DNA from: Blautia faecicola
GTDB taxonomy: Bacteria; Bacillota; Clostridia; Lachnospirales; Lachnospiraceae
Length of the DNA stretch: 64,000 nt
Reading direction: 5' to 3'
Assembly: GCF_004123145.1 (NCBI RefSeq)
Contig: NZ_SDKC01000001.1
Span: 2,065,501-2,129,500, forward strand
The notes below the pieces were generated by a model. The model made no database searches. It was given only the letters and a program-made list of their open reading frames with translations, and was not told where the DNA came from. Made by a program: the position numbers and the translations under genes. Shown one piece after another: positions 42,271 through 51,505 of the stretch; position 1 is the stretch's first letter; each line of letters begins with the position of its first letter.

Positions 42271-42789
42271 TCAGATAAGGATCACCACCAGAAAGGCTCC
42301 CCCCAGGATCCCGAGGCTTTGCCACACTTTTTTCTGTTCCGGCAGCTGATGCTGCAGTTTCTCTTCCCTCGCCGCAAGTTCTGCCCGTCCGTTCTCAAGA
42401 AGCCGGATCTGCATTCTTGCATCCAGATAACCGAGATGTCCAAGCGTCTGTAAAAACAGATCCCAGTCTTCTTCCCAAAGACCGGTCTTTTCCCGCACCG
42501 TCTGTGTCTATTCTTTCAAAATCCCTGCAAATGCTTCGCCGGTCTGCGCTTTCAATCGCTCTGCAATGGATTGCAGATATTCCCGAAAAGGAGACACCAC
42601 TTTTGTGCTGATCCTGGAAAATGCTTCCGGCAGCGTATTTCTTGCAAAGGAGATTTCTCCGGTCAGGCAGCTGATGATCAGCTGTAACATCTGTAAGTCT
42701 TCGATCCGCCGCTGATATTGTCTGCTCTTCCAGTTTCCCATGCCCCAGCCGGCAAAAAATACCAGCAGAGCACCGCCTGCTTTCAGCAC
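42271..42789 (-). pseudogene. spoIIIAB: Stage III sporulation protein AB, interrupted by an in-frame amber codon
   Basis: Without the stop this would be a normal 172-residue SpoIIIAB: N-terminal helix (GGALLVFFAGWGMGNW), central domain, C-terminal helix (WQSLGILGGAFLVVILI). Codon 94 is TAG (42508-42510), between AFAGILKE and TQTVREKTGLWEEDW, in the same frame and with no other damage. A GTG at 42498 could restart the second half. SpoIIIAB is essential for engulfed forespore development in Bacillus, so the strain may be non-sporulating, or suppression or a sequence error may be involved. Confidence 0.85.
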
Positions 42790-43751
42790 ACCGACCGCTG
42801 CCTCTGGTACAGGCAGGTTCCTCGTTCATCATAGATTTCCTGGACTTTTCCGATCTGCCCTGCCGTTTCTTTCTGCAGGATGATATAGCGTTCAAAAACA
42901 TGTTCTTTCATCAGTCGTTCCAATAGCGGTTTTTTCCGGATCTCATCGATGGAACTTCCGTGGACTGTTGCCAGAAGTTTGCATCCGCTGTTCAGCGTCA
43001 TCTCAATGGCACGGATATCCTCATAATTACCGATCTCATCCACGGCGATCACCTGCGGTGCCATCGAGCGAAGCAGCATGACCATCCCTTCCGCCTTGCT
43101 GCAGCAGTCCAGCACATCGGTACGGATTCCCACATCATTTTGCGGAATTCCCTGATAGCTGCCGCCGATCTCTGACCGCTCATCCACCACGCCCACCGTA
43201 TAGCCCGGAAACGTCTCCCAGCCATCGGAAATCTGCCGCACCAGATCCCGCAGCAGCGTCGTTTTTCCACAGCCCGGTGGGGAGATAATGAGCGTATGAC
43301 AAAGTTTTCCCTCTTCCGTCACATACGGGATCACCATATCCGCACAGCCGGTAATCTGATGTGCAAACCGGATATTAATACAGGAAATCTGCGAAAGTCC
43401 TTTTACTTTCTGCTCTTCCATGATCGCTTTTCCCGCCACACCGACCCGATGCCCACCCTGTATCGTCAGAAATCCCTGTTTTAATTCCTCTTCATACGCA
43501 TAGAGGGAATACGTTCCTACTGTCTCCATCGTTCTTCGGATCTCTTCCTGCGATACGATATATGCCTGTTCCCGATGCCTCGTCAAAAATCCCTGTTCCG
43601 CCACAAAATATTCCTGCCCATCCTGCCACAAAATCAGCGGTTTCCCTGCCCGAAGACGAATCTCCTGCAACCCCTGTGGATTCCAGTCTGCCTGCTGTAA
43701 GATTTTTCGGATACGCTCCGGAAACAGACGGATAACTTCCTCCCGTTTCAT
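42783..43751 (-). CDS. spoIIIAA: Stage III sporulation protein AA (ATPase)
   Basis: 322 residues. A secretion-type ATPase with Walker A SPPGCGKTTLLRD, conserved VVDERSEIGG and Walker B-like VIAVDEIGNYED, then LATVHGSS. It energises the SpoIIIA channel. The ATG at 43751 follows GAGGTG. First gene of the operon; its last 7 bases overlap spoIIIAB. A sigma-E-like promoter lies 20-45 bases upstream. Confidence 0.94.
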   Translation of the reverse strand: MKREEVIRLFPERIRKILQQADWNPQGLQEIRLRAGKPLILWQDGQEYFVAEQGFLTRHREQAYIVSQEEIRRTMETVGTYSLYAYEEELKQGFLTIQGGHRVGVAGKAIMEEQKVKGLSQISCINIRFAHQITGCADMVIPYVTEEGKLCHTLIISPPGCGKTTLLRDLVRQISDGWETFPGYTVGVVDERSEIGGSYQGIPQNDVGIRTDVLDCCSKAEGMVMLLRSMAPQVIAVDEIGNYEDIRAIEMTLNSGCKLLATVHGSSIDEIRKKPLLERLMKEHVFERYIILQKETAGQIGKVQEIYDERGTCLYQRQRSVC

Positions 43752-43771
43752 GTACATCACCTCTTACCTCT

Positions 43772-43798
43772 ACTATATGTGGACAGACTGTAAATAGA
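43772..43798 (-). promoter_or_regulatory. Possible sigma-E promoter of the spoIIIA operon
   Basis: Minus-strand CATATAGT resembles the sigma-E -10 (CATACAnT) and TCTATT lies 13 bases upstream. Location just before spoIIIAA fits; the match is imperfect. Confidence 0.35.
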
Positions 43799-43799
43799 A

Positions 43800-44372
43800 C
43801 TATTTCCCTACGCAAATCATACCGGAATACTCATCCGGCATCGTCAACTGGTAAAAGCTGCATTCCTCGTAAGAAATCTCGCACAACTCCCTGCGGATTC
43901 CTTCGCCGGTGAACTTCAGATAGCTTTCTTTTTTTGTCCAGATCTGAAACAGAACATCCTTTTTCCCCCGCTCCGTATCTGCCTGTTGAAAAAGTTTCCA
44001 TTCCTCCGGGTTGCAGATTTTTCTGGCTGTCTGTTCCACTTTTATTTCTCTGTGATACTGGATATCAAGCCCCACCGGTGCATCTCCCAGCGCGCAGGCG
44101 ATCCAGTCCCCCGAATGACTGATATTAAAAAACAGTTCCGGGTGCAGACGCAGATATGGTTTTCCGGTTTCTGTTCTTACTACCGGATCTGTCTCTTTCC
44201 AAAAATCATATCCATATCTCGTTTTTACCATTTCCGCCAACAGGCAATATCCTGCCCGGGACTGTTCTTTCTTTTCTTCCGGTTTTTTGCCGCTGACCTG
44301 CTGCATCCAGACTTCTGTCTGTTGATCCGGGGACCGCCATAAAATATGTTCTGTATTTACATTATTTTCCAT
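43800..44372 (-). CDS. Sfp-type 4'-phosphopantetheinyl transferase
   Basis: 190 residues from ATG 44372 (MENNVNTEHILWRSP). Mg-binding and catalytic blocks are visible: FFNISHSGDWIACAL, VGLDIQYHRE and WTKKESYLKFTGEGI. It attaches the phosphopantetheine arm to carrier proteins. The start overlaps the end of the helicase gene by 11 bases. Possible substrates include the acyl carrier protein at 47825; no NRPS/PKS is visible in the window. The short gap to spoIIIAA holds the sporulation promoter. Confidence 0.9.
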   Translation of the reverse strand: MENNVNTEHILWRSPDQQTEVWMQQVSGKKPEEKKEQSRAGYCLLAEMVKTRYGYDFWKETDPVVRTETGKPYLRLHPELFFNISHSGDWIACALGDAPVGLDIQYHREIKVEQTARKICNPEEWKLFQQADTERGKKDVLFQIWTKKESYLKFTGEGIRRELCEISYEECSFYQLTMPDEYSGMICVGK

Positions 44373-46224
44373 TTTTCTGCCCCCCGCTGCCACGCTTCGG
44401 TGCTTCTTCCAGTTCTACCAGAAAACGGGAAGGTTCCATCTTCTTTCCGAACCGCTCTTCCACCGCATACAGATGCAGTTCCTTTTTCGCTCTCGTCATG
44501 CCGACATAGAACATCCGGCGTTCTTCTTCAATCTCCGGATCCAGAATCGCTTTCTGATAAGGCATACACCCCTCATTGACATCCAGAATATACACCCGTT
44601 CAAATTCCAGTCCCTTGGCGCTGTGCAGCGTCGATACAACGATTCCTTCCTGCTGGCGCACCTTCTCCGACTGTTCTTTGAGTTTTTCCTTATAGGCATC
44701 CATGGAATCAAACCATTCCTGAAATGTTTTGTATCCTTTGGCACTCTCCTGGATCTCCCGCAAAAGATCATACAGCTCTTCCACTTTGATCTTCCGGTAC
44801 TGCGCATATTCTTTCAGGAACTCGTCATAGCCAATCCCATATCGGATATAATTGATAGCCGCGAACGGTGCCATATTTTTCATCATCTTCAGATCATGCT
44901 CGAACTTCTCGATCCGGTCACACATCCATTCTTTTCCTTCGTAGAACTGATACAGAATCTCAAACGGCACTTCTTTTTCGTAAAATGCTTCTCTGGAAAG
45001 ATACCGGTTCGGACGGTTCATGATGGCAAGAAAATCCTTTCGCTCCCGACCGCCCATCGCCAGATGCATATAAGCGACCATATTTTTCGCCAGCCAATGT
45101 TCATACAGATTCGGCAGGACATCGCGCATCGTAAACGGAATATTGTACTCCATCAGCCGCTCCACCGTCATTCTGCAATTATGATTGGTACGGAATAAAA
45201 TCGCAACCTCTTTGTGCGGACAGCCTTCTGCCAGATCCTTCTGGATCTGTTTTAACAGCCAGGTCGTCTCCTCACTCTCATTTTCAAAAGTCCGGATCTC
45301 GATCAGTTTTCCCTTGTCATTTTCCGTAAACAGCTGTTTTTCATATCTCGCATCGTTCCAGCGGATCACATTCTGAGATTTTTCCACAATTTCTCCGGTA
45401 CAACGATAATTCTGCTTCAAGATCACCTGCTGCAACTGCGGAAAATCCTTCGGAATCTGCAGCATGATCTCCGGTCTGGCTCCCCGGAACCGGTAAATCG
45501 ACTGGTCATCGTCGCCCACTAAAAACAGATTATTTTCCGGAAGTGCCAGAAGACGGACGATATCATATTGCAACTGGTTGACGTCCTGAAACTCGTCGAT
45601 CAAGATATACCGAAACTTTTTCTGCCACGCCTGTAAAATATCCGGATGTTTCTGAAATAATTGATAACAGTATACCAGAAGATCATCAAAATCCAGCAGT
45701 CGTTTCCCGTGCAGCCGTTTTTCGTATGTCTCATAGATTTTCCGAAATTCCTCATCCGGACAGCTTGCCGAATAATAATGGCTTAACGGGATCCTTCCGT
45801 TTTTTACCGTGCTGATCTCTCTCGCCAACGACTCCAGCAGGTCATTTTCATCTTCCACCTGCATCGAGGAATTCTGCAAAATCTGTCGTAAAATCTGATA
45901 TTTTATTTCTTCACTGGCGATGTTCGCCGATGTGATACCATATGCCTGCCGGAGGATGCCGTAAAAGATTCCATGGAATGTACCAAAAGTCACCTGGCTT
46001 TTTTCTACTCCACACAGGTGTAAAAATCGCTCCCTCATCTGTCCTGCGGCCGCCTTGGTAAAGGTGACCACCAGGATAGATGAAGGAGCGACCTGATAAT
46101 CCTGAATCAGTTTACGGGTACGGCGGATAATGACTTCCGTCTTACCGGATCCCGGTCCGGCAAGTACAAGCATCGGACCATCTTTGTGTTCCATCGCCTG
46201 TTGCTGTTCCCTGTTAAACTCCAT
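44362..46224 (-). CDS. UvrD/PcrA-like ATP-dependent DNA helicase
   Basis: 620 residues of superfamily 1. Motif I LAGPGSGKTEVI, motif Ia VTFTKAAAGQMR, motif II ILIDEFQDVN, motif III LVGDDDQSIYRFRGA, motif IV near ILKQNYRC, motif V VSTLHSAKGLEFERVYI and motif VI VGMTRAKKELHLYA. Shorter than typical PcrA (about 720 residues) because the C-terminal tail is reduced, so it may be a distinct paralogue rather than the main repair helicase. Co-transcribed with the Sfp-type gene. Confidence 0.92.
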   Translation of the reverse strand: MEFNREQQQAMEHKDGPMLVLAGPGSGKTEVIIRRTRKLIQDYQVAPSSILVVTFTKAAAGQMRERFLHLCGVEKSQVTFGTFHGIFYGILRQAYGITSANIASEEIKYQILRQILQNSSMQVEDENDLLESLAREISTVKNGRIPLSHYYSASCPDEEFRKIYETYEKRLHGKRLLDFDDLLVYCYQLFQKHPDILQAWQKKFRYILIDEFQDVNQLQYDIVRLLALPENNLFLVGDDDQSIYRFRGARPEIMLQIPKDFPQLQQVILKQNYRCTGEIVEKSQNVIRWNDARYEKQLFTENDKGKLIEIRTFENESEETTWLLKQIQKDLAEGCPHKEVAILFRTNHNCRMTVERLMEYNIPFTMRDVLPNLYEHWLAKNMVAYMHLAMGGRERKDFLAIMNRPNRYLSREAFYEKEVPFEILYQFYEGKEWMCDRIEKFEHDLKMMKNMAPFAAINYIRYGIGYDEFLKEYAQYRKIKVEELYDLLREIQESAKGYKTFQEWFDSMDAYKEKLKEQSEKVRQQEGIVVSTLHSAKGLEFERVYILDVNEGCMPYQKAILDPEIEEERRMFYVGMTRAKKELHLYAVEERFGKKMEPSRFLVELEEAPKRGSGGQKNGK

Positions 46225-46244
46225 TCTTTCCCTCCATATGGGAA

Positions 46245-47705
46245 TTATTCTGCTGCTTTTGTCAGCTTTTCAATAGCTGCCTGGATTCTTACAAGGCTCT
46301 CTTCTTTTCCGAGAACTTCCAGAATCTCTGTAGCGCCTGCCGGTGTCATCTGTTTTCCGGACAGAGCGGTACGGATCGGCCACATTACATAACCAACTTT
46401 GTATCCATGCTCTTTTGCGTAAGCGGAAAGCATTGCAAACAGTGCATCGTTGCTGAAATCTTCCTGCGCCTCCAGTAACGGCTGTACTTCTTTGAGTACC
46501 TGCAGAGAAGTTTCTTCGTTAGTTTTCATCTTTTTATGCACATACATGGATGTCTCATATTCCGGTACTTTTTCAAAGAAATCTACGTGATCTTTGATAT
46601 CCGGGAATACTTCGATTCTTGTTTTTACCATGGCTGCGATCTTGTGGAAATCCAGATCTCTTGTGATCACTTCCTTCAGATACGGCAGAGCCATTCCATA
46701 GAATTTGTCATCATCCATCTTCTTCATGTATTCGCCGTTCATCCAGCGAAGTTTTACCATGTCAAAGACTGCCGGAGATTTGCTGATTCTGTGGTAATCA
46801 AATTCTTTTACCAGTTCTTCCAGAGAGAAAATCTCATTGTCGGAAGACGGACTCCATCCCAGAAGTGCTACGAAGTTTACAATCGCTTCGGTCAGGAATC
46901 CCTGATCCAGCAGATCTTCATAAGAAGAATGTCCGCAACGTTTGGACAGTTTCTGGTGATCTTCGTTTGTGATCAGCGGGCAGTGGATGTATTTCGGAAT
47001 CTCCCATCCAAATGCTTCATACAGACGGTTGTACTTCGGTGCGGAGGACAGATATTCGTTTCCTCTTACTACGTGAGTAATTCCCATCAGATGATCATCG
47101 ATAACATTTGCAAAGTTGTAGGTTGGATATCCGTCAGATTTGATCAGGATCATATCATCCAGCTCATTATTTTCTACGGTGATATCTCCGTACAGCTCAT
47201 CGTGGAAGGTTGTGGTTCCTTCGGTCGGCATATTGATACGAATAACGTATGGTTTTCCTGCTGCCAGGTTTGCCTCGATTTCTTCTTTGGACAGATGCAG
47301 ACAGTGTTTGTCGTATACGGTGATCTCTTTTCCTGCTACTTCTGTCTTCAGACTTTCCAGACGTTCTTTATCGCAGAAGCAATAATAAGCGTCTCCCTGC
47401 TCGATCAGTTTTTTTGCATATTTCAGATACAGACCCTGTGCCTGTCTCTCACTCTGTACATAGGGACCTACACCACCGTCTTTGTCCGGACCTTCATCAT
47501 GTACCAGACCGGTCTTTGCCAGGGTACGGTAGATGATCTCCAGTGCGCCTTCCATGAAACGTTCCTGGTCGGTATCCTCGATACGCAGCATGAATTTTCC
47601 GCCTTCATGTTTTGCGATCAGGTATGCATATAATGCAGTTCTTAAGTTTCCTACATGCATTCTTCCGGTAGGGCTTGGTGCAAATCTTGTTTTTACTGTG
47701 CTCAT
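46245..47705 (-). CDS. gltX: Glutamyl-tRNA synthetase
   Basis: 486 residues of class I. The HIGH-type motif is [20 protein letters not shown] and the KMSKS-type motif is [10 protein letters not shown] cysteine-rich zinc element is only partly kept (AYYCFCDKE). Start [10 protein letters not shown] at 47705 with an AGGAG site. Probably non-discriminating in Firmicutes lacking GlnRS, charging both tRNA-Glu and tRNA-Gln. No T-box leader was seen upstream; the gap to acpP holds a hairpin repeat and a terminator. Confidence 0.96.
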   Translation of the reverse strand: MSTVKTRFAPSPTGRMHVGNLRTALYAYLIAKHEGGKFMLRIEDTDQERFMEGALEIIYRTLAKTGLVHDEGPDKDGGVGPYVQSERQAQGLYLKYAKKLIEQGDAYYCFCDKERLESLKTEVAGKEITVYDKHCLHLSKEEIEANLAAGKPYVIRINMPTEGTTTFHDELYGDITVENNELDDMILIKSDGYPTYNFANVIDDHLMGITHVVRGNEYLSSAPKYNRLYEAFGWEIPKYIHCPLITNEDHQKLSKRCGHSSYEDLLDQGFLTEAIVNFVALLGWSPSSDNEIFSLEELVKEFDYHRISKSPAVFDMVKLRWMNGEYMKKMDDDKFYGMALPYLKEVITRDLDFHKIAAMVKTRIEVFPDIKDHVDFFEKVPEYETSMYVHKKMKTNEETSLQVLKEVQPLLEAQEDFSNDALFAMLSAYAKEHGYKVGYVMWPIRTALSGKQMTPAGATEILEVLGKEESLVRIQAAIEKLTKAAE

Positions 47706-47766
47706 AATATTTTCTCCTGTTATTTATAATGTAGATGTCACTGAATCTTCTGACACCTGTAATTCC

Positions 47767-47799
47767 GGACTGCTGTGTGCTTAGCACATTCACAATCCC
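47767..47799 (+). repeat. Small hairpin repeat, family 2 (copy 3)
   Basis: GGACTGCTGTGTGCTTAGCA-CATTCACAATCCC: outer GGAyTG/CAATCC and inner GTGTGC/GCACAT pairs. The inner stem sequence differs from the other copies but pairing is kept. Confidence 0.5.
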
Positions 47800-47811
47800 C
47801 TTATTCAAGGT

Positions 47812-47843
47812 AAAAGGTGTGGAATTAATCCTCCACACCTTTG
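47812..47843 (-). terminator. Terminator overlapping the end of acpP
   Basis: Minus-strand AAAGGTGTGGA pairs with TCCACACCTTTT; the acpP stop codon lies in the loop region. Confidence 0.8.
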
Positions 47844-48058
47844 CTTTTTAAGTATTCAATTACGTCTCCAACGGTTTCCACATCTGCAAGTTCTTCTGCA
47901 GGAATCTCCAGTCCGTATTCTTCTTCCAGAGCCATAACCAGTTCGAACAGATCCAGTGAATCAGCTCCCAGGTCATCTTTAAATGAGGTGTCAAGACCGA
48001 TTGTCTCACCATCACAGTTTAACTGCTCTGCAATAATCTCTCTCATTTTTTCCAGCAT
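47825..48058 (-). CDS. acpP: Acyl carrier protein
   Basis: 77 residues, acidic, with the phosphopantetheine attachment serine in DDLGADSLDLFELVMALEEE. Usual length for fatty-acid ACP. It is a single gene not next to other fab genes; the neighbouring ftsW-like gene and the Sfp-type transferase at 43800 are the nearest related functions. ATG has an AAGGAG site. Confidence 0.94.
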   Translation of the reverse strand: MLEKMREIIAEQLNCDGETIGLDTSFKDDLGADSLDLFELVMALEEEYGLEIPAEELADVETVGDVIEYLKSKGVED

Positions 48059-48170
48059 ATCTTTTTATCTCCTTAATAAAGCTTTTTCGACTTACGCCTT
48101 TGTTTAACGAAAGTATATCTATTATAAAATCATTTGTCAACCCATTCGTGGAAATATGCAAAAAACTTTG

Positions 48171-49373
48171 TTATTGCTCTGTTTCCACTTCCATCATTTC
48201 TTCACGTTCCGCTTCCGTCGTCCGGATCTGCCCCGAAACACTCAGGGCAATCCCCATCTCCGTCATCAAAAACAGGATCGATGTACCTCCGTAACTGACA
48301 AAAGGAAGCGTGATACCGGTGGTCGGCATCAGATTTAATACTACGCAGAGATTCAGGATCACCTGCAGCGCGATATGTACAAAAATGCCCGCCACAACCA
48401 GCGTTCCATAAAGATCCGGTGCGTTCTGTGCGATAAAAAACAGACGATACAGCAGATAGCCGAACATTAGAAGTAACAGCGCCGCTCCGAAAACCCCCAG
48501 TTCCTCACAGACGATAGAAAAAATCATATCGTTCTGGGCCTCCGGGATCGTTCCAAGTTTCTGAGCGCTGTTTCCCAGACCCTTGCCAAAGAAACCGCCG
48601 CTTCCGATCGCATACAGTCCCTGTAATGCCTGATATCCTCCGGACGACATATTTGCCTCCGGATGCAGCCATGCCAGAATCCTCCGAATACGGAAATCCT
48701 CACTGGTTGTCATGGTCAGTCCCATATAGGCAACAATACTTCCCGCAATCGTACCGATGATGGCTGCTACCACAAGAAACGGTTTGGTCTTCGGATGTGC
48801 GATAAAGATCATAACCATGGCAATTCCGCCAATGATAATACCTGTACTCAGGTTATCGGTGAGCACGAATGCCCCTGCCGCCTGAATCAGACCGACCAGC
48901 ACAAGAAATGCTACCGTCCCCGGTTTTCTTACCTTTCTCCCCGTCTTAATAATGAGAACCGGTAAAAAAGTAATGATTGCAATCTTGGCAATCTCGGACG
49001 GCTGGAACTGGATTCCCAGTTTTAACCATCGTCTGGAACCGTATGCTTCCACACCAAACGGAGAAAAACGTACCATTGCCATCAGTATAAGCGAGATCAC
49101 GTACAACGCTCCCGTAAACGGAATCATCAGATGATAATCCAATTTTGATATCAAAATTGCAATGACAATCGCTCCCACGCTGATCAGCGCCTGCCGGCGG
49201 AAATAATACATATCATCCCCGTGAAATTTCATCTGCGCCTCATAGGCACTGGTACTGTAGAGCATAATCAGTCCGAAGCAGATCAGCAGGATTACGATCG
49301 CAAGAAGATTATAATCATAATATCCACCCCGAAAGTTTTTCTTTTTCTTTCTTTTTTTCTCTTTTTGTTCCAT
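48171..49373 (-). CDS. FtsW/RodA/SpoVE family peptidoglycan polymerase
   Basis: 400 residues with a lysine-rich cytoplasmic start (MEQKEKKRKKKKNF) and about ten membrane segments. Conserved SEDS blocks include GSRRWLKLGIQFQPSEIAKI, GGYQALQGLYAIGSGGFFGK, GLGNSAQKLGTIPEAQNDMI and LPFVSYGGTSILFL. SEDS proteins polymerise lipid II strands with a class B PBP. Which member it is (FtsW, SpoVE or RodA) cannot be decided; the lack of a neighbouring PBP or mur genes leaves division or spore cortex both possible. Confidence 0.9.
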   Translation of the reverse strand: MEQKEKKRKKKKNFRGGYYDYNLLAIVILLICFGLIMLYSTSAYEAQMKFHGDDMYYFRRQALISVGAIVIAILISKLDYHLMIPFTGALYVISLILMAMVRFSPFGVEAYGSRRWLKLGIQFQPSEIAKIAIITFLPVLIIKTGRKVRKPGTVAFLVLVGLIQAAGAFVLTDNLSTGIIIGGIAMVMIFIAHPKTKPFLVVAAIIGTIAGSIVAYMGLTMTTSEDFRIRRILAWLHPEANMSSGGYQALQGLYAIGSGGFFGKGLGNSAQKLGTIPEAQNDMIFSIVCEELGVFGAALLLLMFGYLLYRLFFIAQNAPDLYGTLVVAGIFVHIALQVILNLCVVLNLMPTTGITLPFVSYGGTSILFLMTEMGIALSVSGQIRTTEAEREEMMEVETEQ

Positions 49374-49470
49374 GCAATACCCTCATTTCTTTTAATGCTC
49401 CCCTGCTATCGATATCCCGCCGAAGGTAACAACCGGATATCTTTGTTTAGTATAACACTATTAAAAAGAG

Positions 49471-49522
49471 AAAAAAACCCCCAGACATCTCTTTTTTTAT
49501 GTTTCTGAGATGTCCGGAGGTT
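49471..49522 (-). terminator. Terminator after the amtB-PII gene
   Basis: Minus-strand CCTCCGGACATCTC pairs with GAGATGTCTGGGGG, followed by seven Ts. Confidence 0.85.
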
Positions 49523-49551
49523 CTGCTTTATCTAAGGAGAATGTTTACTTT

Positions 49552-51300
49552 TTATTCTACATCCTGCAGTGCATCCGTATCTTCTTCACCGGTGCGGACT
49601 TTTACGACTCTGTCAACATTGTATACAAAGATCTTGCCATCGCCGATATGTCCGGTATACAGAACTTTCTTTGCAGCTTCGATGACCTGATCGACCGGAA
49701 TGCTGCTGACTACCACTTCTACTTTTACTTTTGGAAGCAGGGTTGCATCGATTTCAACACCACGGTATTTCTCGCCGGCACCTTTCTGAACGCCACAGCC
49801 CATAACCTGTGTAACGGTCATACCGGTGACACCCAGATCGTTCATAGCTTTTCTCAGTTTGTCATATCTTGACAGTTTCGAGATGATAACTACTTTATAC
49901 ATACCGGTATCTGCTGCTGCCGGAGCTTTTACTACTTTAACTGCTGCATTTTTCTGCGCATCAGATGCTGCTTTGTAATCATCTGTACCAAGGTTTGTAT
50001 TTTCATTGACATCCATCATCATGGTGTTGGAAACATCCATGATACTGAATCCTGAGTAAGCAGATGCCAGACCATGTTCCATTGCATCCAGACCTACGAT
50101 TTCCTCTTCCTCGGTAACTCTCAAGCCTACAACAGCACGGATCACAAGGAAAGTGATTGTGATGGTTACTACGGTCCATGATGCTACTGCTGCAAAACCG
50201 ATCAGCTGTTTTCCAAGAAGGGTAAATCCACCGCCGTAGAACAGACCAACCAGATCATCATTTCCAGGTGCGGATGTGGTTGCGAACAGACCAACTGCGA
50301 TCGTTCCCCAGATACCGTTTAAGCAGTGAACTGCGACTGCACCAACCGGGTCATCTACTCTTAATACATAATCAAGGAACCATACACCAAATACTACCAG
50401 CAGACCGGATACAATACCGATAATGATTGCTCCGAGTGCATCGGTTACATCACATGGTGCCGTGATGGCTACCAGACCTGCCAGGGAAGCGTTCAGACAC
50501 ATAGATACATCTGGTTTTCCGTAACGAACCCAGGTAAAGATCATACAGGTTACGGTTGCGATCGCCGGAGCGATGGTTGTTGTTACAAAGATAGAACCAA
50601 GCTGTTCTACAGATGTTGCAGCTGCGCCGTTAAATCCATACCAGCCAAGCCACAGGATAAATACACCAAGTGCACCGATTGCCAGGTTGTGTCCCGGAAA
50701 TGCATTGACTTTTGTGATTTTTCCGGATTTATCTTTCGTAAATTTTCCGATACGCGGTCCAAGGATCTTGGCACCGATCAGTGCGGAGATACCACCTACC
50801 ATATGGATTGCACAGGATCCTGCAAAATCGTGGAATCCCATCTGAGCCAGCCAGCCGCCGCCCCAGATCCAGTGTGCTTCGATCGGATAGATCAGTGCGG
50901 AGATTACACCGGAGTAAATACAATAGGATAAGAATTTTGTTCTTTCTGCCATGGCTCCGGAAACGATTGTTGCTGTTGTTGCACAGAACACCAGGTTGAA
51001 TACGAAGTTCGACCAGTCAAAATCTGCATAACTGGTAAAAATATCAAATCCCGGTTTTCCGATCAGCCCTACCATATCTTCTCCCAGTAACAGGCTGAAA
51101 CCGATCAGGATAAAGGTACAGGTACCGATACAAAAATCCATCAAGTTTTTCATGATAATGTTACCCGTGTTTTTCGCTCTGGTAAAACCTGCCTCCACCA
51201 TCGCGAATCCAGCCTGCATCCAGAACACCAATGCAGCGCCGATCAGGAACCATACGCCAAATACCTGACCGTTCAGAACTTCCATAATTTCTTCTGTCAT
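49552..51300 (-). CDS. Ammonium transporter fused to a P-II signalling domain (AmtB-GlnK)
   Basis: 582 residues. Residues 1-405 are a full Amt channel of eleven helices (signature region DFAGSCAIHMVGGISALIGA; twin histidines in AFPGHNL and AVHCLNGIW). After a linker, residues 467-582 form a P-II protein (MYKVVIISKLSRYDKLRKAM) with a T-loop GAGEKYRGVEI (Tyr512) and the C-terminal TGHIGDGKIFVYNVDRVVKV signature. P-II normally plugs AmtB when nitrogen is plentiful; here the regulator is covalently attached. A structured leader precedes the gene. Confidence 0.95.
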   Translation of the reverse strand: MTEEIMEVLNGQVFGVWFLIGAALVFWMQAGFAMVEAGFTRAKNTGNIIMKNLMDFCIGTCTFILIGFSLLLGEDMVGLIGKPGFDIFTSYADFDWSNFVFNLVFCATTATIVSGAMAERTKFLSYCIYSGVISALIYPIEAHWIWGGGWLAQMGFHDFAGSCAIHMVGGISALIGAKILGPRIGKFTKDKSGKITKVNAFPGHNLAIGALGVFILWLGWYGFNGAAATSVEQLGSIFVTTTIAPAIATVTCMIFTWVRYGKPDVSMCLNASLAGLVAITAPCDVTDALGAIIIGIVSGLLVVFGVWFLDYVLRVDDPVGAVAVHCLNGIWGTIAVGLFATTSAPGNDDLVGLFYGGGFTLLGKQLIGFAAVASWTVVTITITFLVIRAVVGLRVTEEEEIVGLDAMEHGLASAYSGFSIMDVSNTMMMDVNENTNLGTDDYKAASDAQKNAAVKVVKAPAAADTGMYKVVIISKLSRYDKLRKAMNDLGVTGMTVTQVMGCGVQKGAGEKYRGVEIDATLLPKVKVEVVVSSIPVDQVIEAAKKVLYTGHIGDGKIFVYNVDRVVKVRTGEEDTDALQDVE

Positions 51301-51328
51301 ACTTTTGTCCTCCTCTTTTCTTTGTAAT

Positions 51329-51403
51329 GAAAAAAGCGAAACAACGACGTTTTGCTTCTATTATATATAAGAAGCTGCAAAACGCCGTTGTTTCGCTTTT
51401 TTC
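51329..51403 (-). promoter_or_regulatory. Long hairpin in the amtB-PII leader (possible attenuator)
   Basis: On the minus strand an arm starting AAAAAAGCGAAACAACG pairs over about 25 positions (two mismatches) with one ending CGTTGTTTCGCTTTTTT, around an AT-rich loop, 29 bases before the ATG. Inside a leader transcribed from 51506, such a terminator-shaped hairpin suggests attenuation. Confidence 0.6.
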
Positions 51404-51456
51404 AAGCCCTGCCGTATCATAAGAAAACAGAGTGTGCGATTTCCCTTGATACGACA

Positions 51457-51490
51457 AAAGGCACTACGGATGTTTTTCCATAGCGCCTTT
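51457..51490 (-). terminator. Hexaloop hairpin near the start of the amtB leader / end of cotJ operon
   Basis: Minus-strand AAAGGCGCTATGGA pairs with TCCGTAGTGCCTTT over 14 positions (two G-U) leaving a six-base AAAACA loop; then TTGTC. It may end cotJC transcripts or act as a leader element for amtB. Confidence 0.5.
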
Positions 51491-51505
51491 GCTTTGTATG
51501 GGTGT

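Noticed and set aside
42508-42510. TAG in spoIIIAB as a pyrrolysine codon
   Set aside because: No pyl genes or PYLIS-type context are visible, and SpoIIIAB proteins have no known pyrrolysine; mutation or sequence error is simpler.
46536-47633. Plus-strand open frame of 365 codons opposite gltX
   Set aside because: Antisense shadow of a conserved tRNA synthetase gene.
20584-47799. CRISPR array made of the small hairpin repeats
   Set aside because: Copies are single, many kilobases apart and not separated by regular spacers; no cas genes.
47706-47824. T-box leader upstream of gltX
   Set aside because: The gap is only about 120 bases, contains the acpP terminator and a repeat, and lacks a T-box sequence.
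49471-49522. Riboswitch between ftsW-like and amtB genes
   Set aside because: The structure is a plain terminator directly downstream of amtB-PII on the same strand.
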